Translations under genes and position numbers: made by a program
From: Larix kaempferi
Taxonomy: Eukaryota > Streptophyta > Pinopsida > Pinales > Pinaceae
Length of the DNA: 64,000 nt
Direction of reading: 5' to 3'
Assembly (NCBI GenBank): GCA_027924585.1
Contig: BSBM01000151.1
Span: forward strand, 7,101,501-7,165,500
Shown here: positions 1 through 9,800 of the stretch, piece by piece
Numbering within the stretch: the stretch's first letter is position 1
How the letters are laid out: the number at the start of each line of letters is the position of its first letter
Notes under the pieces: model-generated
The model's database searches: none
The model's input: the letters and a program-made list of their open reading frames with translations, nothing else
Told to the model about the DNA's origin: nothing

Positions 1-2537
1 AAGGGATGCTGGGAAGGTGGTCTCTCTAGACGAGATCAAAGAAATTCTGCAAAAAATTATCAACGACAAGAGGCCCGGTCCCAAGGAGTGGACAATGAAC
101 TTCTTCCTACAGTTTTTTGATTTGGTTGGACCATATCTTCATAGGGCCATTGAAGATTCTAGATTGAAGGAAACCACCCTTACTAACTTGAATACTACCT
201 ACAAGACTCCAATACCTAAGAAGGACCTACCGAATACATTCCATGACTATCAGTTGATTTTGCTACTCAATTTGATCTATAAATTCATTTCCAAAATCAT
301 ATCCAACAGGACCAAACCTGTCTTGGAGATTTTTATCTCTGCGGAACAGTGTGGCTTCTTATCGAATCATCAATTTCTGGAGTCAGACCTGGAGACAATG
401 CGAGTTTCTCAGGAATTCCTTCACTTGGTAAAAGATAAGAACCTTCAAGCCCTTATCTTAAAAATGGACCTCATCAAGGCTTACGGCTATGTGGATTGCT
501 CCTTCTTAGGATTTGTGTTGATTCATGATTACTATTCCTACGAAAGTCACGAACTGGATCATGTCTTGCATATGTTCTACATCTTACGTTGTCCTCATCA
601 ATGGTTCTCCATCAAGAAATTTTCACACTACCCAGGGGTTGAGATAGGGATGCCCATTGTCCTTGTTATTATTCTTACTGGTAATCGAGGGTTTGAGTAA
701 TCTCATTGGAAATGGTAAGACTGAGGGGAAGATTCAAGGTATTGAGATTACTCGTAACCTCTCTATTACCCACATTCTATTCGTAGATGATGATTTAAAT
801 TTTGGGATTGACTTGACATTTGAATGGAAATTTTTTAAATGTATTATGGACCTGCTCTGCAAGGCCACGAGGATGTCCATAAGTATACACAAGTCTATGT
901 TTCTTGTTAACTGTGCTGATGCAGGACTTATTGCTTCTGTCCGAGATATTTTTCTTTTCATATGGAGTCTATTGATTCAGAATTTTAGTATCTCGTATAT
1001 TTCCTGAAACCCAATTTTTATGAAAAGAAGGATTGGCACTGGTGGATTGATTGGCGCCGGCTGACAGATGGATAAATCATTGGTCCTTCTGTTGGTTGTC
1101 CGTGGGTGGAAGACTAGTATTGGCCAAATCGGTTCTACAAAGCCTACCAGTATTTTGGTTCTAGCTTTTTGTGATACTTGTAGGGGTTGTGAAGGTTATT
1201 GGGAAGAATCTCTTTCAGTTTATTTGGGCAGGCCGAACTCAGGATTCCAAGATTCATGATCTATCTTCATGGGACAGTTTATCCCATCGACTAAATTTGT
1301 GGGGATGGGGTCTGAAAAATATTGGATCTCTTTAGTTTGGCCCCCCATGCCAAAAGTATTTGGAGGTGTATTTTTGGGGATGGATTATGGAGCATAACAT
1401 AATTATAGGTTGCCTCATTCATTAGTTAATTTTCTACACTCCTGTAATCTCATGTTCCTTTCTCAGATCCACCGACCACTTGTGAGTCACTCTTCGGTTT
1501 CTTATTGGTGCAATGCTAGTGAGATGGGAGTGCCACTAGATTTATCGGATGAATGGTCTCATTAAATTCTTATGTTGAATAGAGTGGGTATCACCTTTTT
1601 CAGATTCAGTAGATATAGTGATTGGGGAAGGAGTTAAATCTTTTGAAGTACTTGCATCGAAGAAAGCATATGAGGTTCTTATAAATGGGGTAGCGCCTGT
1701 TTATCACAAATGGTCATCGAACTATATTTGGAAATGCCACATCCCTTTGAATATTAAGTGCTTCACCTGGATCTGTTTGGAGAACAAAATCCTCATGTGG
1801 GATAACCTCACCAAACGAGGATTTTCTAGTCCTGTTCGTTGTGTTCTCTGTTTGAGGGGGCTGGAATCTGTGTCACACTTATTTGTTCACTGTCATTTCG
1901 TTAGGCTGTTGTGGAGCGAGATTGAACATGCACTTAATTTTACAAGGGTATGGTGTAGTAATAGTCTTCGGGGCTGTTTGTACAATTGGTTTTATAACAA
2001 GCCTCCATTCAAGGATCTCCCATTTTTCCTTATTTGGGAGGTGTGGAAAGCCCGCAATAGATGCATATTCTAGGATGTAAAACCTTCCGTGCACTCGGTT
2101 TTCCTTCGGGTCATTAGTGCAGTTTATGAATTCGCTGCTGTTCCCTCATTTAAACCTCCGAGGTCTTTTAATAAGCAGGGATGGTTCTCCACATTTTTTA
2201 TAGTTGTCATTTCACACTTAAGATGGGCGTCGGTTCAGGAAGCAATAATGAGGCCGAATTTTTGGCGTTATGGGGCCTTTTATGGTTCGCTAAGTGCAGG
2301 GATATTCTCATAATTCAAATCTTCGGTGACTTCAAGGTGGCGGTTGATTGGGCCGCGAAAGCTACATAGATTCATCTCACTGGGTATGACCACTCGATGG
2401 ATTGACTTCGGGCTGTAATCATTGATTTTGAGGAGATCCACTTTTCTAAACTTTTTAGAGAATTTGAAGAATTAGCACACCAACTATCCAAGGAGGCTAC
2501 AGGACAAATGGACTGTTATATTTCATTTGAAAAATGA
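1..2537 (+). mobile_element. L1-type plant LINE, 3' part (RT to RNase H), decayed; 5' part outside window
   Basis: Opens inside the reverse transcriptase. The block at 17-700 covers the fingers and palm: PGP, TPIPKKDLP, KFISKIISNRTKPVLE, EQCGF, and motif A as KMDLIKAYGYVD, where the usual KAYDRV has lost its second Asp. The GDPLSP motif is destroyed by a frameshift near 655. The next frame (657-1007) resumes at SLLLFLLVIEGLSNLI and contains FVDD (motif C). The zinc-binding RT domain is at 1618-2073 (CVLC, HLFVHC). The RNase H domain is around 2181-2369 (NNEAEFLAL with the catalytic Glu, GDFKVAVDW with Asp). Stops and frameshifts make it inactive. Confidence 0.95.
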
Positions 2538-2843
2538 TCTGAAAATGCATCGGTGGACGAGGGTGCGGAAAAATATTTCTACAGTAGGCCCATCTAGTAT
2601 GTTTTTTACCTTTTGTATGGAAGCTACACGCTATGTATGTAACAATTATTATATTTGTCGATGGCATACAATGTTAGGCAGACATTCCGGACTTGTAGAT
2701 GTTATTGTATCATTCACGTTTCCATTTTTGGTGGGCTAAGAGGTTTGAGTTGTATTCTCTATATTACAACCTTATTGAAGTAACTTTGATTCTAAAACGA
2801 ATATCAAATTGCAACTTTATTCTTATTGGAAAATAAATGTGTG
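2538..2843. other. LINE 3' flank without gene
   Basis: Between the RNase H remnant and the hairpin. It may hold the LINE 3' untranslated region, but I see no poly(A) tail. A two-base indel (AC) near 2630 distinguishes unit 2. Equivalents start at 15935, 29329, 42726 and 56124. Confidence 0.5.
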
Positions 2844-2852
2844 ATTTTTAGG

Positions 2853-2965
2853 CGAAAGCTAAGCATTGAGCTGCAGAGCATTAAATGCGGCGGCTCAATG
2901 CTTAGGGTCCATTGGATTTGGAGACCGCCGCATTTAATGCTCCGCAGCTCAATGCTTAGCTTTCG
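2853..2965. repeat. 113-bp hairpin, MITE-like, upstream of U-box-like gene copy 1
   Basis: Two 41-base arms, 2853-2893 and 2925-2965, pair with one mismatch around a 31-base loop. The arms are GC-rich (CCGCCGCATTTAATGC) within AT-rich DNA. The 12-mer CTAAGCATTGAG in the left arm can also pair with CTCAATGCTTAG at the start of the loop (2894-2905), so an alternative shorter fold exists. The flanks carry ATTTTTA at 2844-2850 and 2970-2976. This could be a 7-8 bp target-site duplication, as in hAT-type MITEs. A small-RNA precursor is an alternative reading. Confidence 0.6.
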
Positions 2966-3159
2966 GCTAATTTTTAAACCATTGTACGACCACCTTGGTA
3001 GAGATGAACGCCCCTAGCTCCTTGATAGTATCAAAATGTGCATTGAGCATTCCTAAAAGGTATGTCATGGCGCTATAAGTCAGTTTAAAATAACTCTTAA
3101 AACAAATGGGAAAAAATTAACGCAACAAACATCGATTCGCAAAACGACACGTACGATTT

Positions 3160-3240
3160 ATGACCGTTGATTCGCATCGGTATTTATTGCAGTTGGGAGA
3201 GTTCATCTCCATATTCATATTCAGATTAAACCATTTGTGA
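3160..3240 (+). promoter_or_regulatory. 5' region of U-box-like gene copy 1: upstream ORF, TATA-like box, paired TGACCGTTGA motifs
   Basis: An ATG at 3160 opens a 26-codon upstream ORF that ends with TGA at 3238-3240, 26 bases before the main ATG. The 10-mer TGACCGTTGA occurs at 3161-3170 and again at 3238-3247, inside a longer near-repeat ATTTRTGACCGTTGA. On the minus strand it contains AACGGTCA, which resembles the mitosis-specific activator core (AACGG) bound by plant MYB3R factors; the full consensus is met only partly. TATTTATT at 3181-3188 could be a TATA box. If so, transcription would start downstream of the upstream ATG and the upstream ORF would not be in the mRNA. The features are seen; their functions are inferred. 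Confidence 0.35.
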
Positions 3241-3266
3241 CCGTTGAACAGAAAAAGGAAATAGAC

Positions 3267-4784
3267 ATGGAGAGCGACATGGAAATGGCACCCGAAAAAT
3301 ATATGGATATGATCAGTGAGGACTTTGCTTATGACCCGGTTCGATTACCACTTGACCAAGATTCGACTCAGACTCTTTATGACAGAAAAACTTTGGAGAG
3401 CATCTGGGAAACTGCACGTGAGGCTCGAAACCCCTACACCAGACAATGGTTCGACGTAAAATATGCCATTCCTCAGACGGAATTGAGGAAAGAGATGGAA
3501 GAGTACATTAATCTTCGGAACATTCCCATAAATGCCAAGATCGATGTAATTGCAGACTATACAAAAATTCTGGAGGAGGGCGAGATGAAGCAACTTCTAG
3601 AAACGTTGCGTCCAGACAACTACACATTGCCAAAATCATACTGGAATATGACATGGAAGACAATTAATCTTATACGATTGTATTGTCAATCGAATGTGCA
3701 AAACATTGAGACATTCAGAAATTTAAATGGCTACACATATTTTACAGAGATCCTCGCAAAAGTGAACGAGTATTTCATCATTCACAACTATAGCAACTAT
3801 ACAGATATTAGGAAATTAGACTCTGCTTCTATGAATATTTGTAAGGAAATCCTAAGGCTCCTTGACTTGATTGGCCTGATATCATCGGACATAGTTGGAG
3901 AAAACTCCATGGGATATGATACGATTAAAAGCTTGATCAACATTATTTGGTATTTTTATTTTTATAATCTCGGTTTTGTGAAAATCGGGACGATTGTTTT
4001 GAGACTTTATTCTATAATATTCGATGAGTTGGCTACCGATACTCTGAATGTTCTCGGATGGCAAGGTTACTTGAACGCTTTACAAGGTGAAGAAAGTCAG
4101 GGGCCGGTTAGCCTACTTAGTGTTGTCATTAATAAGTTTTCTTTCACCAATGAAAACGGTGAGAGGGATGTAAGGAGTATTCTTAGTGAAGATTTGAATC
4201 ACGGAATTGCTATTCTGCGAAGATATTTTCTGTATAGTAATGGCTATAACCATGAGTACGCAGCAGCAGTAGGTGATCTATACGCAGCAGCAGTAGCTGA
4301 TGCCCTAAGTCTCTGCATCTCAAGGGAGATTGAGATATCGGACGAGAGAGAATTTACGGAAGGACAAATGCGCGAAGCCCGAACTGAGAGACTCCATAAC
4401 TCTCAGGCCTTAAAAAAGGGTTTAAGGCTTATCTATGAAATAATTTCGGTAGGAGGAATGCTAGCTGATATTCTACAAGGTACCCAGATAGTGAAAAATA
4501 TCGTAGATAATATGTTGAGGCTGCATTTAACATTTGTATGTGAGAAAGAAGGGTGTATCAAATTTGCCTGCTGCGTTCACACCAGAAGAATTGTAATTCT
4601 TGTATTGGAGATCCTCCGAAACGTCTCCGAGAGAGGAGGAGTGCTATTTGGTATTGATCCTGTCCGCATATTCTCTGAAATAGTTGAGCGCACTACTTCC
4701 AAGAATCCCGCGTTCTGTGTTGAAGATTTAATGGATCATTTCTCTCCTGCATTTTGTGACTTCTACATGAATGGCTGGCTGTAA
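3267..4784 (+). CDS. U-box-like E3 ubiquitin ligase-family protein, copy 1 (505 aa)
   Basis: Intact, intronless frame of 505 residues. I start it at the ATG at 3267, which has G at -3 and G at +4. The frame is open back to a GTG at 3237, but GTG is not a normal plant start. Residues ~10-85 read as a U-box: DPVRLP (23-28), YDR (38-40), a Leu/Ile/Trp helix (43-47), NPYTRQ (55-60) and IPQTELRKEME (68-78). No zinc-binding cysteines occur there, as expected for a U-box and unlike a RING. DPVRLP and NPYTR resemble the Ufd2/UBE4 type more than the usual plant CPI-type box, though Ufd2 carries its box at the C-terminus. Residues ~90-500 look helical and leucine/isoleucine-rich, possibly ARM-like; I cannot prove repeats. 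By family knowledge it would recruit an E2 and ubiquitinate a partner in cytosol or nucleus. No signal peptide is seen. The substrate is unknown. Confidence 0.78.
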   Translation: MESDMEMAPEKYMDMISEDFAYDPVRLPLDQDSTQTLYDRKTLESIWETAREARNPYTRQWFDVKYAIPQTELRKEMEEYINLRNIPINAKIDVIADYTKILEEGEMKQLLETLRPDNYTLPKSYWNMTWKTINLIRLYCQSNVQNIETFRNLNGYTYFTEILAKVNEYFIIHNYSNYTDIRKLDSASMNICKEILRLLDLIGLISSDIVGENSMGYDTIKSLINIIWYFYFYNLGFVKIGTIVLRLYSIIFDELATDTLNVLGWQGYLNALQGEESQGPVSLLSVVINKFSFTNENGERDVRSILSEDLNHGIAILRRYFLYSNGYNHEYAAAVGDLYAAAVADALSLCISREIEISDEREFTEGQMREARTERLHNSQALKKGLRLIYEIISVGGMLADILQGTQIVKNIVDNMLRLHLTFVCEKEGCIKFACCVHTRRIVILVLEILRNVSERGGVLFGIDPVRIFSEIVERTTSKNPAFCVEDLMDHFSPAFCDFYMNGWL

Positions 4785-5007
4785 ACCTTAATGGATCATT
4801 TCTCTCATGCATTTTTTTCAATAATAAGGGATTGTGAAAGTTCACTTAGACTTCTCTGCTTGAAACAAATGGACGATGTTACAAAAAAAAACCTTATTTC
4901 ATTGGAGAAATCATGAAATTGTTTTTCTCTTGAAACAAATAGAGCACGTTCCCAAAGAAATCCTTGTTATTTTCGAGAAATTATTAAACTGCTCTACAAA
5001 TTCTTGA
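4785..5007 (+). pseudogene. Broken C-terminal remnant of U-box-like gene, copy 1
   Basis: A 28-base block (4728-4755, encoding MDHFSPAF) recurs 60 bases later at 4788-4815 (MDHFSHAF), in the same reading frame. The TAA that ends the protein lies in the 60-base interval between the two. The frame past the stop therefore looks like the former C-terminus. Here it is broken by a nine-A run (4883-4891) and ends soon after. Confidence 0.55.
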
Positions 5008-5112
5008 GATCAGTTATCATTTGTTTAAATTTCTTAAAGATATCATTTTCCTACTCCGATTTCAAATTTAAGAATCTATATAATAATCTAAGATTTTCTT
5101 AGCTCCAAGTAG

Positions 5113-5645
5113 TTAAACGCAATATAAGCTTCTTTTTGGTTTGTTTGTCACCTTTCTGAAAAGTGGCCGAAACTAACTCGCCAAAACTACTACTTGAAAC
5201 GTAGTTTTCCTCACTTCTCAAAGTTCGGTTCAATGAGGAAATATTTGGAATGCATTCACGCCCAGTGAACGGTTCCTGTATGACTATGAATTCATAAAAT
5301 TGATTATGAATGGATTCATAATAATTTACCATTATTAACATATCATTAAAACTAATTAACATATTAATAATTTATCAATATTAACATATCATTAGAACAA
5401 ACGAAGTGCTTAAATGCAATAGCTTCGAACTTTTTTGGTTTGTTTGTCACCTTTCTGAAAAGTGGCCTGAAAAAGATATCATTAGAACTAACTGCCAAAA
5501 CTACTTCTACTTGAAACGTAGTTTTTCTCACTTCCCAAAGTTCTGTGGAATGAGGAAATATTTGGAATGCATTCGGGCCCAGTGAACGGTTCATGTATGA
5601 TTATGAATTCATAAAATTAATTATGAATGGATTCAATATAATTTA
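5113..5645. repeat. Diverged tandem duplication in AT-rich DNA, unit 1
   Basis: Two related blocks, about 5113-5335 and 5412-5645. Each contains GGTTTGTTTGTCACCTTTCT, AAAAGTGGCC, CTTGAAACGTAGTTTT, GAGGAAATATTTGGAATGCA and CCAGTGAACGGTTC, and ends in a TATGAATTCATAAA palindrome. The second block carries a short insertion (GATATCATTAGAACTAAC) that echoes the spacer just before it (ATATCATTAGAAC). The blocks differ from each other far more than the units do, so the duplication predates the array. No coding potential is seen on either strand. Confidence 0.8.
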
Positions 5646-6293
5646 GAATTACTTATATTCCAATTATTTTGTTTTTAGTTAATATTTATTCAGTTTTGAA
5701 TTAGTAATTTAATACGTCTTAAGAGTACATCTATTCACTATATTTTTTATTTTATGTTTCATAGACAATTCAAACAACAAACCCATTTTTAGTAAAAATA
5801 TTTGCCTCATTTTTATTTACATATATGTCAATGTACACAAATCTTATGATAAAGAAGAAGAATTCTTGTATTTCCTTTTATCATAATCACATACTTATAT
5901 TCATTAAGATAAATAACTATATTTATTATTATATTCATTCAGATCAATGCCATGTGTAAATCCATAATAGAGTATAGAGTAATCGTGAAGATTATTGTGG
6001 TGTCCGAGGCAAAATTAATAAGAACTAAAATATGCTCAACAAGTTTGCATTTTGAAGTGAATTCAAATAGATTAAAATCTAAGGGATTTTCATTTATTTG
6101 TTACTTGGATGGAGTGTGATTTGGAAATTAATTGAATGAAGAGAAATTTGGTTTTTTGTCTCACTAAATTACAACATTTACTAAAAGTTTTTATTAAGTC
6201 CAAATTGTAATATATCTATCATATATCACACAAAAAAATAACACAACAAAAACTCACAGCAAGAGGGGGCGCTTATCCGAGTAGCGGGTTGTT
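5646..6293. other. Very AT-rich stretch, no gene
   Basis: Long A/T tracts and short inverted repeats, with no open frame of note on either strand. The composition would suit a scaffold-attachment region or replication-origin-like DNA, but no specific signal is seen. Equivalents start near 19039, 32437, 45833 and 59232. Confidence 0.4.
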
Positions 6294-6690
6294 GAGAGAG
6301 GGATGCCCATTACCCTTGCTATTATTCTTACTCCTAATCGAGGGTTTGAGTCATCTCATTGGAAATGCTAAGACTCAGGGGAAGATTCAAGGTATTCAGA
6401 TTGATTTTAAGATAAGGGACTAAGTTGGAAAATTGGAAGCGGTAAGCAGAACTATTTATTGGCATAGATCTGGTTATGGGAGTTTAACATTATTATAGGT
6501 TGTGTGATTCAATACTCAATCTTCTACACTCCTGTACTCTCATATTTCTTTCTCAGATCTGTCGACCACTTGTGAGTCACTCTTCGGTTTCTTATGTTTC
6601 AAATAGAGCTCGTATCACCATTTCAGATTGTGAGGATGCAGTGATTTGGGAAGGAGTTAAATCTTTTGGAGTACTCAAAGGGAAGAAGCA
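6294..6690 (+). mobile_element. Second, internally deleted LINE scrap, unit 1
   Basis: A second piece of the same LINE family. 6294-6405 matches the reverse transcriptase around 641-752 (GGGATGCCCATT, TCGAGGGTTTGAG). 6470-6597 matches about 1380-1506. 6598-6690 matches about 1573-1668 (GGGAAGGAGTTAAATCTTTTG). The intervening LINE segments are missing and the matches are visibly diverged. This is an older or independently inserted copy that suffered deletions, not part of the main element. Confidence 0.8.
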
Positions 6691-7965
6691 CTACTACATG
6701 GTGGCGATGTTTAAGAGGTTTTTTAACACAAAACTACTATTGTGTCTTAAAATTTTATTTTACATGTTTTGAGAATGTTTAAGACAATTTTTTTAAGACT
6801 TGGCATTTCCTCTCAAATATCTATTTTCTATGGCTTTTTTTTTTAGTTACTATTTTCTTACGTGGAAAGTGATTTTATGATTTTATGAGGGAGGGAAGCA
6901 AAAAATGGTTTTGCATGAAGCTTTGGAAAATTAAGCATCTTAGGTTGTTCTCTTCTTCGAGGTAAATCTCTATGCATTCTTTTTCACGTTTTGCATTTCC
7001 GGTGAATAGTAAAAATGTTCTGAGAAGCAATTTTAGATACATAAGATAGGGGTTTATGGGGTTTGGTACAGATATGGTTCATTCACTCTATTTGGGGCAA
7101 TTTTGAAAACTAGAATTCTTCTCGAGCTTGATGTCCGTTAATTAAATGACGATTATTAAACTCTTCATCATGTCGATCATTAAACTATGTGCAGGATTCG
7201 CTCTGGCAGATATGAGGAGATCACGACTATCTTTATTTCTTTTTCTTTCTTTTTTATTTAAATCTTGGAACTAGGAATTTTTCCAAGACATCCTACTCAA
7301 TCGAACTCGAAGGATAGAGGTAGGGCTTATAGAAGGGATGTGTACTAATGTGCTTGGTTTGGTGCTAGAACGAGTTGTTCTCGTTGATGTATAAATGGCA
7401 TCCGTGTATTCAATAAAGGTATTAGCGGGAAAGTCCCCAGACACAGAATAGAAGCCCGCAACACTCTTACCATTTTGAAATTTTAATAAACATACTCCCC
7501 ATTTTGATAACTGTAACCTGCTGGTATGAAGGTTTTAGAGCCTACATTTCAGGACAAATGAAAGGCAAGGGAACCAACGAGGAATTTACAATAAATTTTA
7601 TCTTGTCTAGGCATAAATTATGTTCCAGGTGCCAATCTTGATACTGAAGGGCTAGGTTCAGCCACTGCTCCTGGTCCCGAATAAACAACTATTGTAGAAA
7701 AACCAGTCGATATCTATTGAAAAGATGGTTATTATCTTCTTGGAGACGGCTTAGATGCATTTGCTTGGAGATTCCGACGGAACATTTGCAGAGATGACGA
7801 ACGAGTTCAAATAAAAGCTAGTGAGTGGTGGCGATTTTATCTCATTTTAATAAGCATTGTTACTCTTCCAAACGGTTATGTTGATGCATACAAGTTATAA
7901 CTAACCCGTTTTGATATGATTATGAGCTGAGCAGGCTTAGGCCCTTCAGACATAATATGGAGTGA
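6691..7965. other. No recognised gene; isolated TATA-like box
   Basis: Contains a pyrimidine-rich tract (7228-7260), an AACGAG/CTCGTT inverted repeat (7368-7384) and GTATAAATGG near 7389, which would make a good TATA box. Nothing recognisable follows it until the ZIP-like relic. A short frame reading WYEGFRAYISGQMKGKGTNE near 7525 has no family I know. Equivalents start near 20084, 33482, 46878 and 60277. Confidence 0.35.
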
Positions 7966-8107
7966 ACAAGCCTTCCAAACGCCACGCTGACAAATGGAGG
8001 AGTGAACAATGGTGAAGGAAGCTGGAAAGTAATGGGAAACAACGTATTTTCCATACTGGAACTGATATTACATTCAGTATTCGAAGGACTCACCATCGGC
8101 ATTGCAG
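7966..8107 (+). pseudogene. Exon relic resembling a ZIP metal transporter (TM4 region), unit 1
   Basis: In frame after a TGA at 7963, the sequence reads an Asn/Gly-rich stretch followed by FSILELILHSVFEGLTIGIAG. This resembles membrane helix 4 of plant ZIP zinc/iron transporters (ZIP2/ZIP11-like HSVFEGIAIG), where the His lines the metal path. The match ends at GCAG followed by GTAGGT (8108), a good splice donor. No further ZIP exon was recognised downstream, and I see no upstream exons. The best reading is a captured exon fragment. The match covers only about 20 residues, so chance cannot be excluded. Confidence 0.45.
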
Positions 8108-9800
8108 GTAGGTCATTTCTCCTTAAATTTGATTGTACTTTCCCACTTCGAAGTTTCTTTTTTCCTATTTTAGATTCAGGTTCAATGTTCGAAAAACGAG
8201 TGTTCATATTTTCTTGAGAAAAGTTGTCTTCCGAGATTAAAAATGTTAAACATTTTCTCTGGAAAAGCTGTGTTTTTGGATATTAGTTCAACTAGTTACT
8301 GTAACCTTTTCCATAATAATGTTATTCAGGTACTGTGATGCCAGAAATATTTTTCCAACATTCCAAGAACATTTTTCGGTCCTTGGACAATTTCCTTTTC
8401 AAGTTACAATTCTATTAAAAATTAAAATTAAAGAGAGACAGAGTTTGCGGTTGAGGATGGTCAAAATGGAACTCCCTACCAGTCACTCCTCCCAAGTTTG
8501 GAGACTACTTTCCCGATTGAGTAGCTAATGATAAAACACTAAAACAAGTTTACATTGGGTATTCCATGCTGCATTCAACTATTGTTGAAAAGTCGGACCG
8601 TGAGAACCAATTTCACCATATTTGTTGCTCCAATTAAGTAATGTTTGTAAGAATTCATTAGGTTTTGTGTCACTATATATGATGCTTCAGTATGCTCGTA
8701 AAAATTAATTGGGGTTGCTTCGCGTGTGCTAATGGATATCCATATATTGGATCCCTCTGTGTATTAGTGGTAGGCCTGCTCTACGAACAAAACTATCTTC
8801 CCATATTAGTTGGCTCCGACATATTTTGAAGACCTGCTATTCATGTGTAATTTGATATGCCTAATACACCCCATCATACCAAACCATTGGTTAAGGTCGT
8901 GTGCTATGATACCTTGTTAAAAAATGGATATGTTAGGAACAAACTTGGAACCTTCTCTGGCCACTGGTCTCCAACATATTGTGGAACAGGACGTTGTGAA
9001 CCACACTTCACTTCAATGTCAAGTTTTTACCAGTATTCTGGACTTTCAAATGATATGTCGTCGCATTTCAAAGATCTAAATTTTATAAATTAGGAAATCT
9101 AAGTTTATAGAAAATATGGTCAAATCTGATGGTTGATAAATTAGGTGACTATCATATCATAGCGCTTATTTTGTTTCTTGGAATCGAGTGATATAATCTG
9201 TTTTGTTAAATATTGAAACGAATAATTGTTTTACAGAGCTAAGAAGACCAATACTTTTTACTTTGAATGATAAGACTGTTGCAGCTGACGATTAAGTAGC
9301 CACCAGATTACAAACAGGTGAAGGCATTGGAGAGAAAAGCAACTTGCCATCAGTTTGGATATGCTTATTATAAGCACGAAATGAGAGTAATCTTAAGTTG
9401 TTGTTACTGAGCATAAATGATTTGATGGTTTGTAGTATACATATCGGTTTGATGCACTTTAAATTCTAAAGTAAATTAAGTAGTTTGTCATATCAATTAA
9501 GTAGTTTTTCATTTTTTGAAGTTTGATAAACCAAAATTAATTTGAATGAATATTAATTATCATCATTCTCATTATCATAATTTGAATCCATTTGATTATG
9601 GTTGAAAAATAAACAGCACTTTACATTTTATAATTTGAATTAATTTGTTTTGTTACTTATCATTTGCTAACCAAAATCTACATATATGGATTGATCTTTA
9701 CTATTACAGTTCTGGTCTCGTTTTATTTTTAGAGTAAGAAAAGAATATTCGCCCATCCCTTCTTGAGGGCTTGAGGGCTTGTTTCCTTAAATAAGAGAAT
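8108..9800. other. No recognised gene
   Basis: Short frames only, the longest being about 78 codons at 8857-9093, with no recognisable domain and no splice context. AT-rich with a small GAGGGCTT tandem near 9766-9780. The marker sites at 9031, 9206 and 9586 separate A- and B-type units. Equivalents start near 21501, 34899, 48295 and 61693. Confidence 0.4.

Noticed and set aside
3237-3266. Ten-residue N-terminal extension of the U-box-like gene from a GTG
   Set aside because: GTG is not a standard start in plant nuclear genes, and a good-context ATG follows at 3267. It may be a decayed former ATG.
3294-3521. RING finger in the 505-residue protein
   Set aside because: The region has no Cys/His ligand set; its spacing and motifs match the metal-free U-box.
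3345-3593. Antisense frames within the U-box-like gene
   Set aside because: They mirror the codon structure of the sense gene and have no independent support.
8857-9093. 78-codon frame present in all units
   Set aside because: Conserved only because the units are near-identical; no domain, no splice or promoter context.
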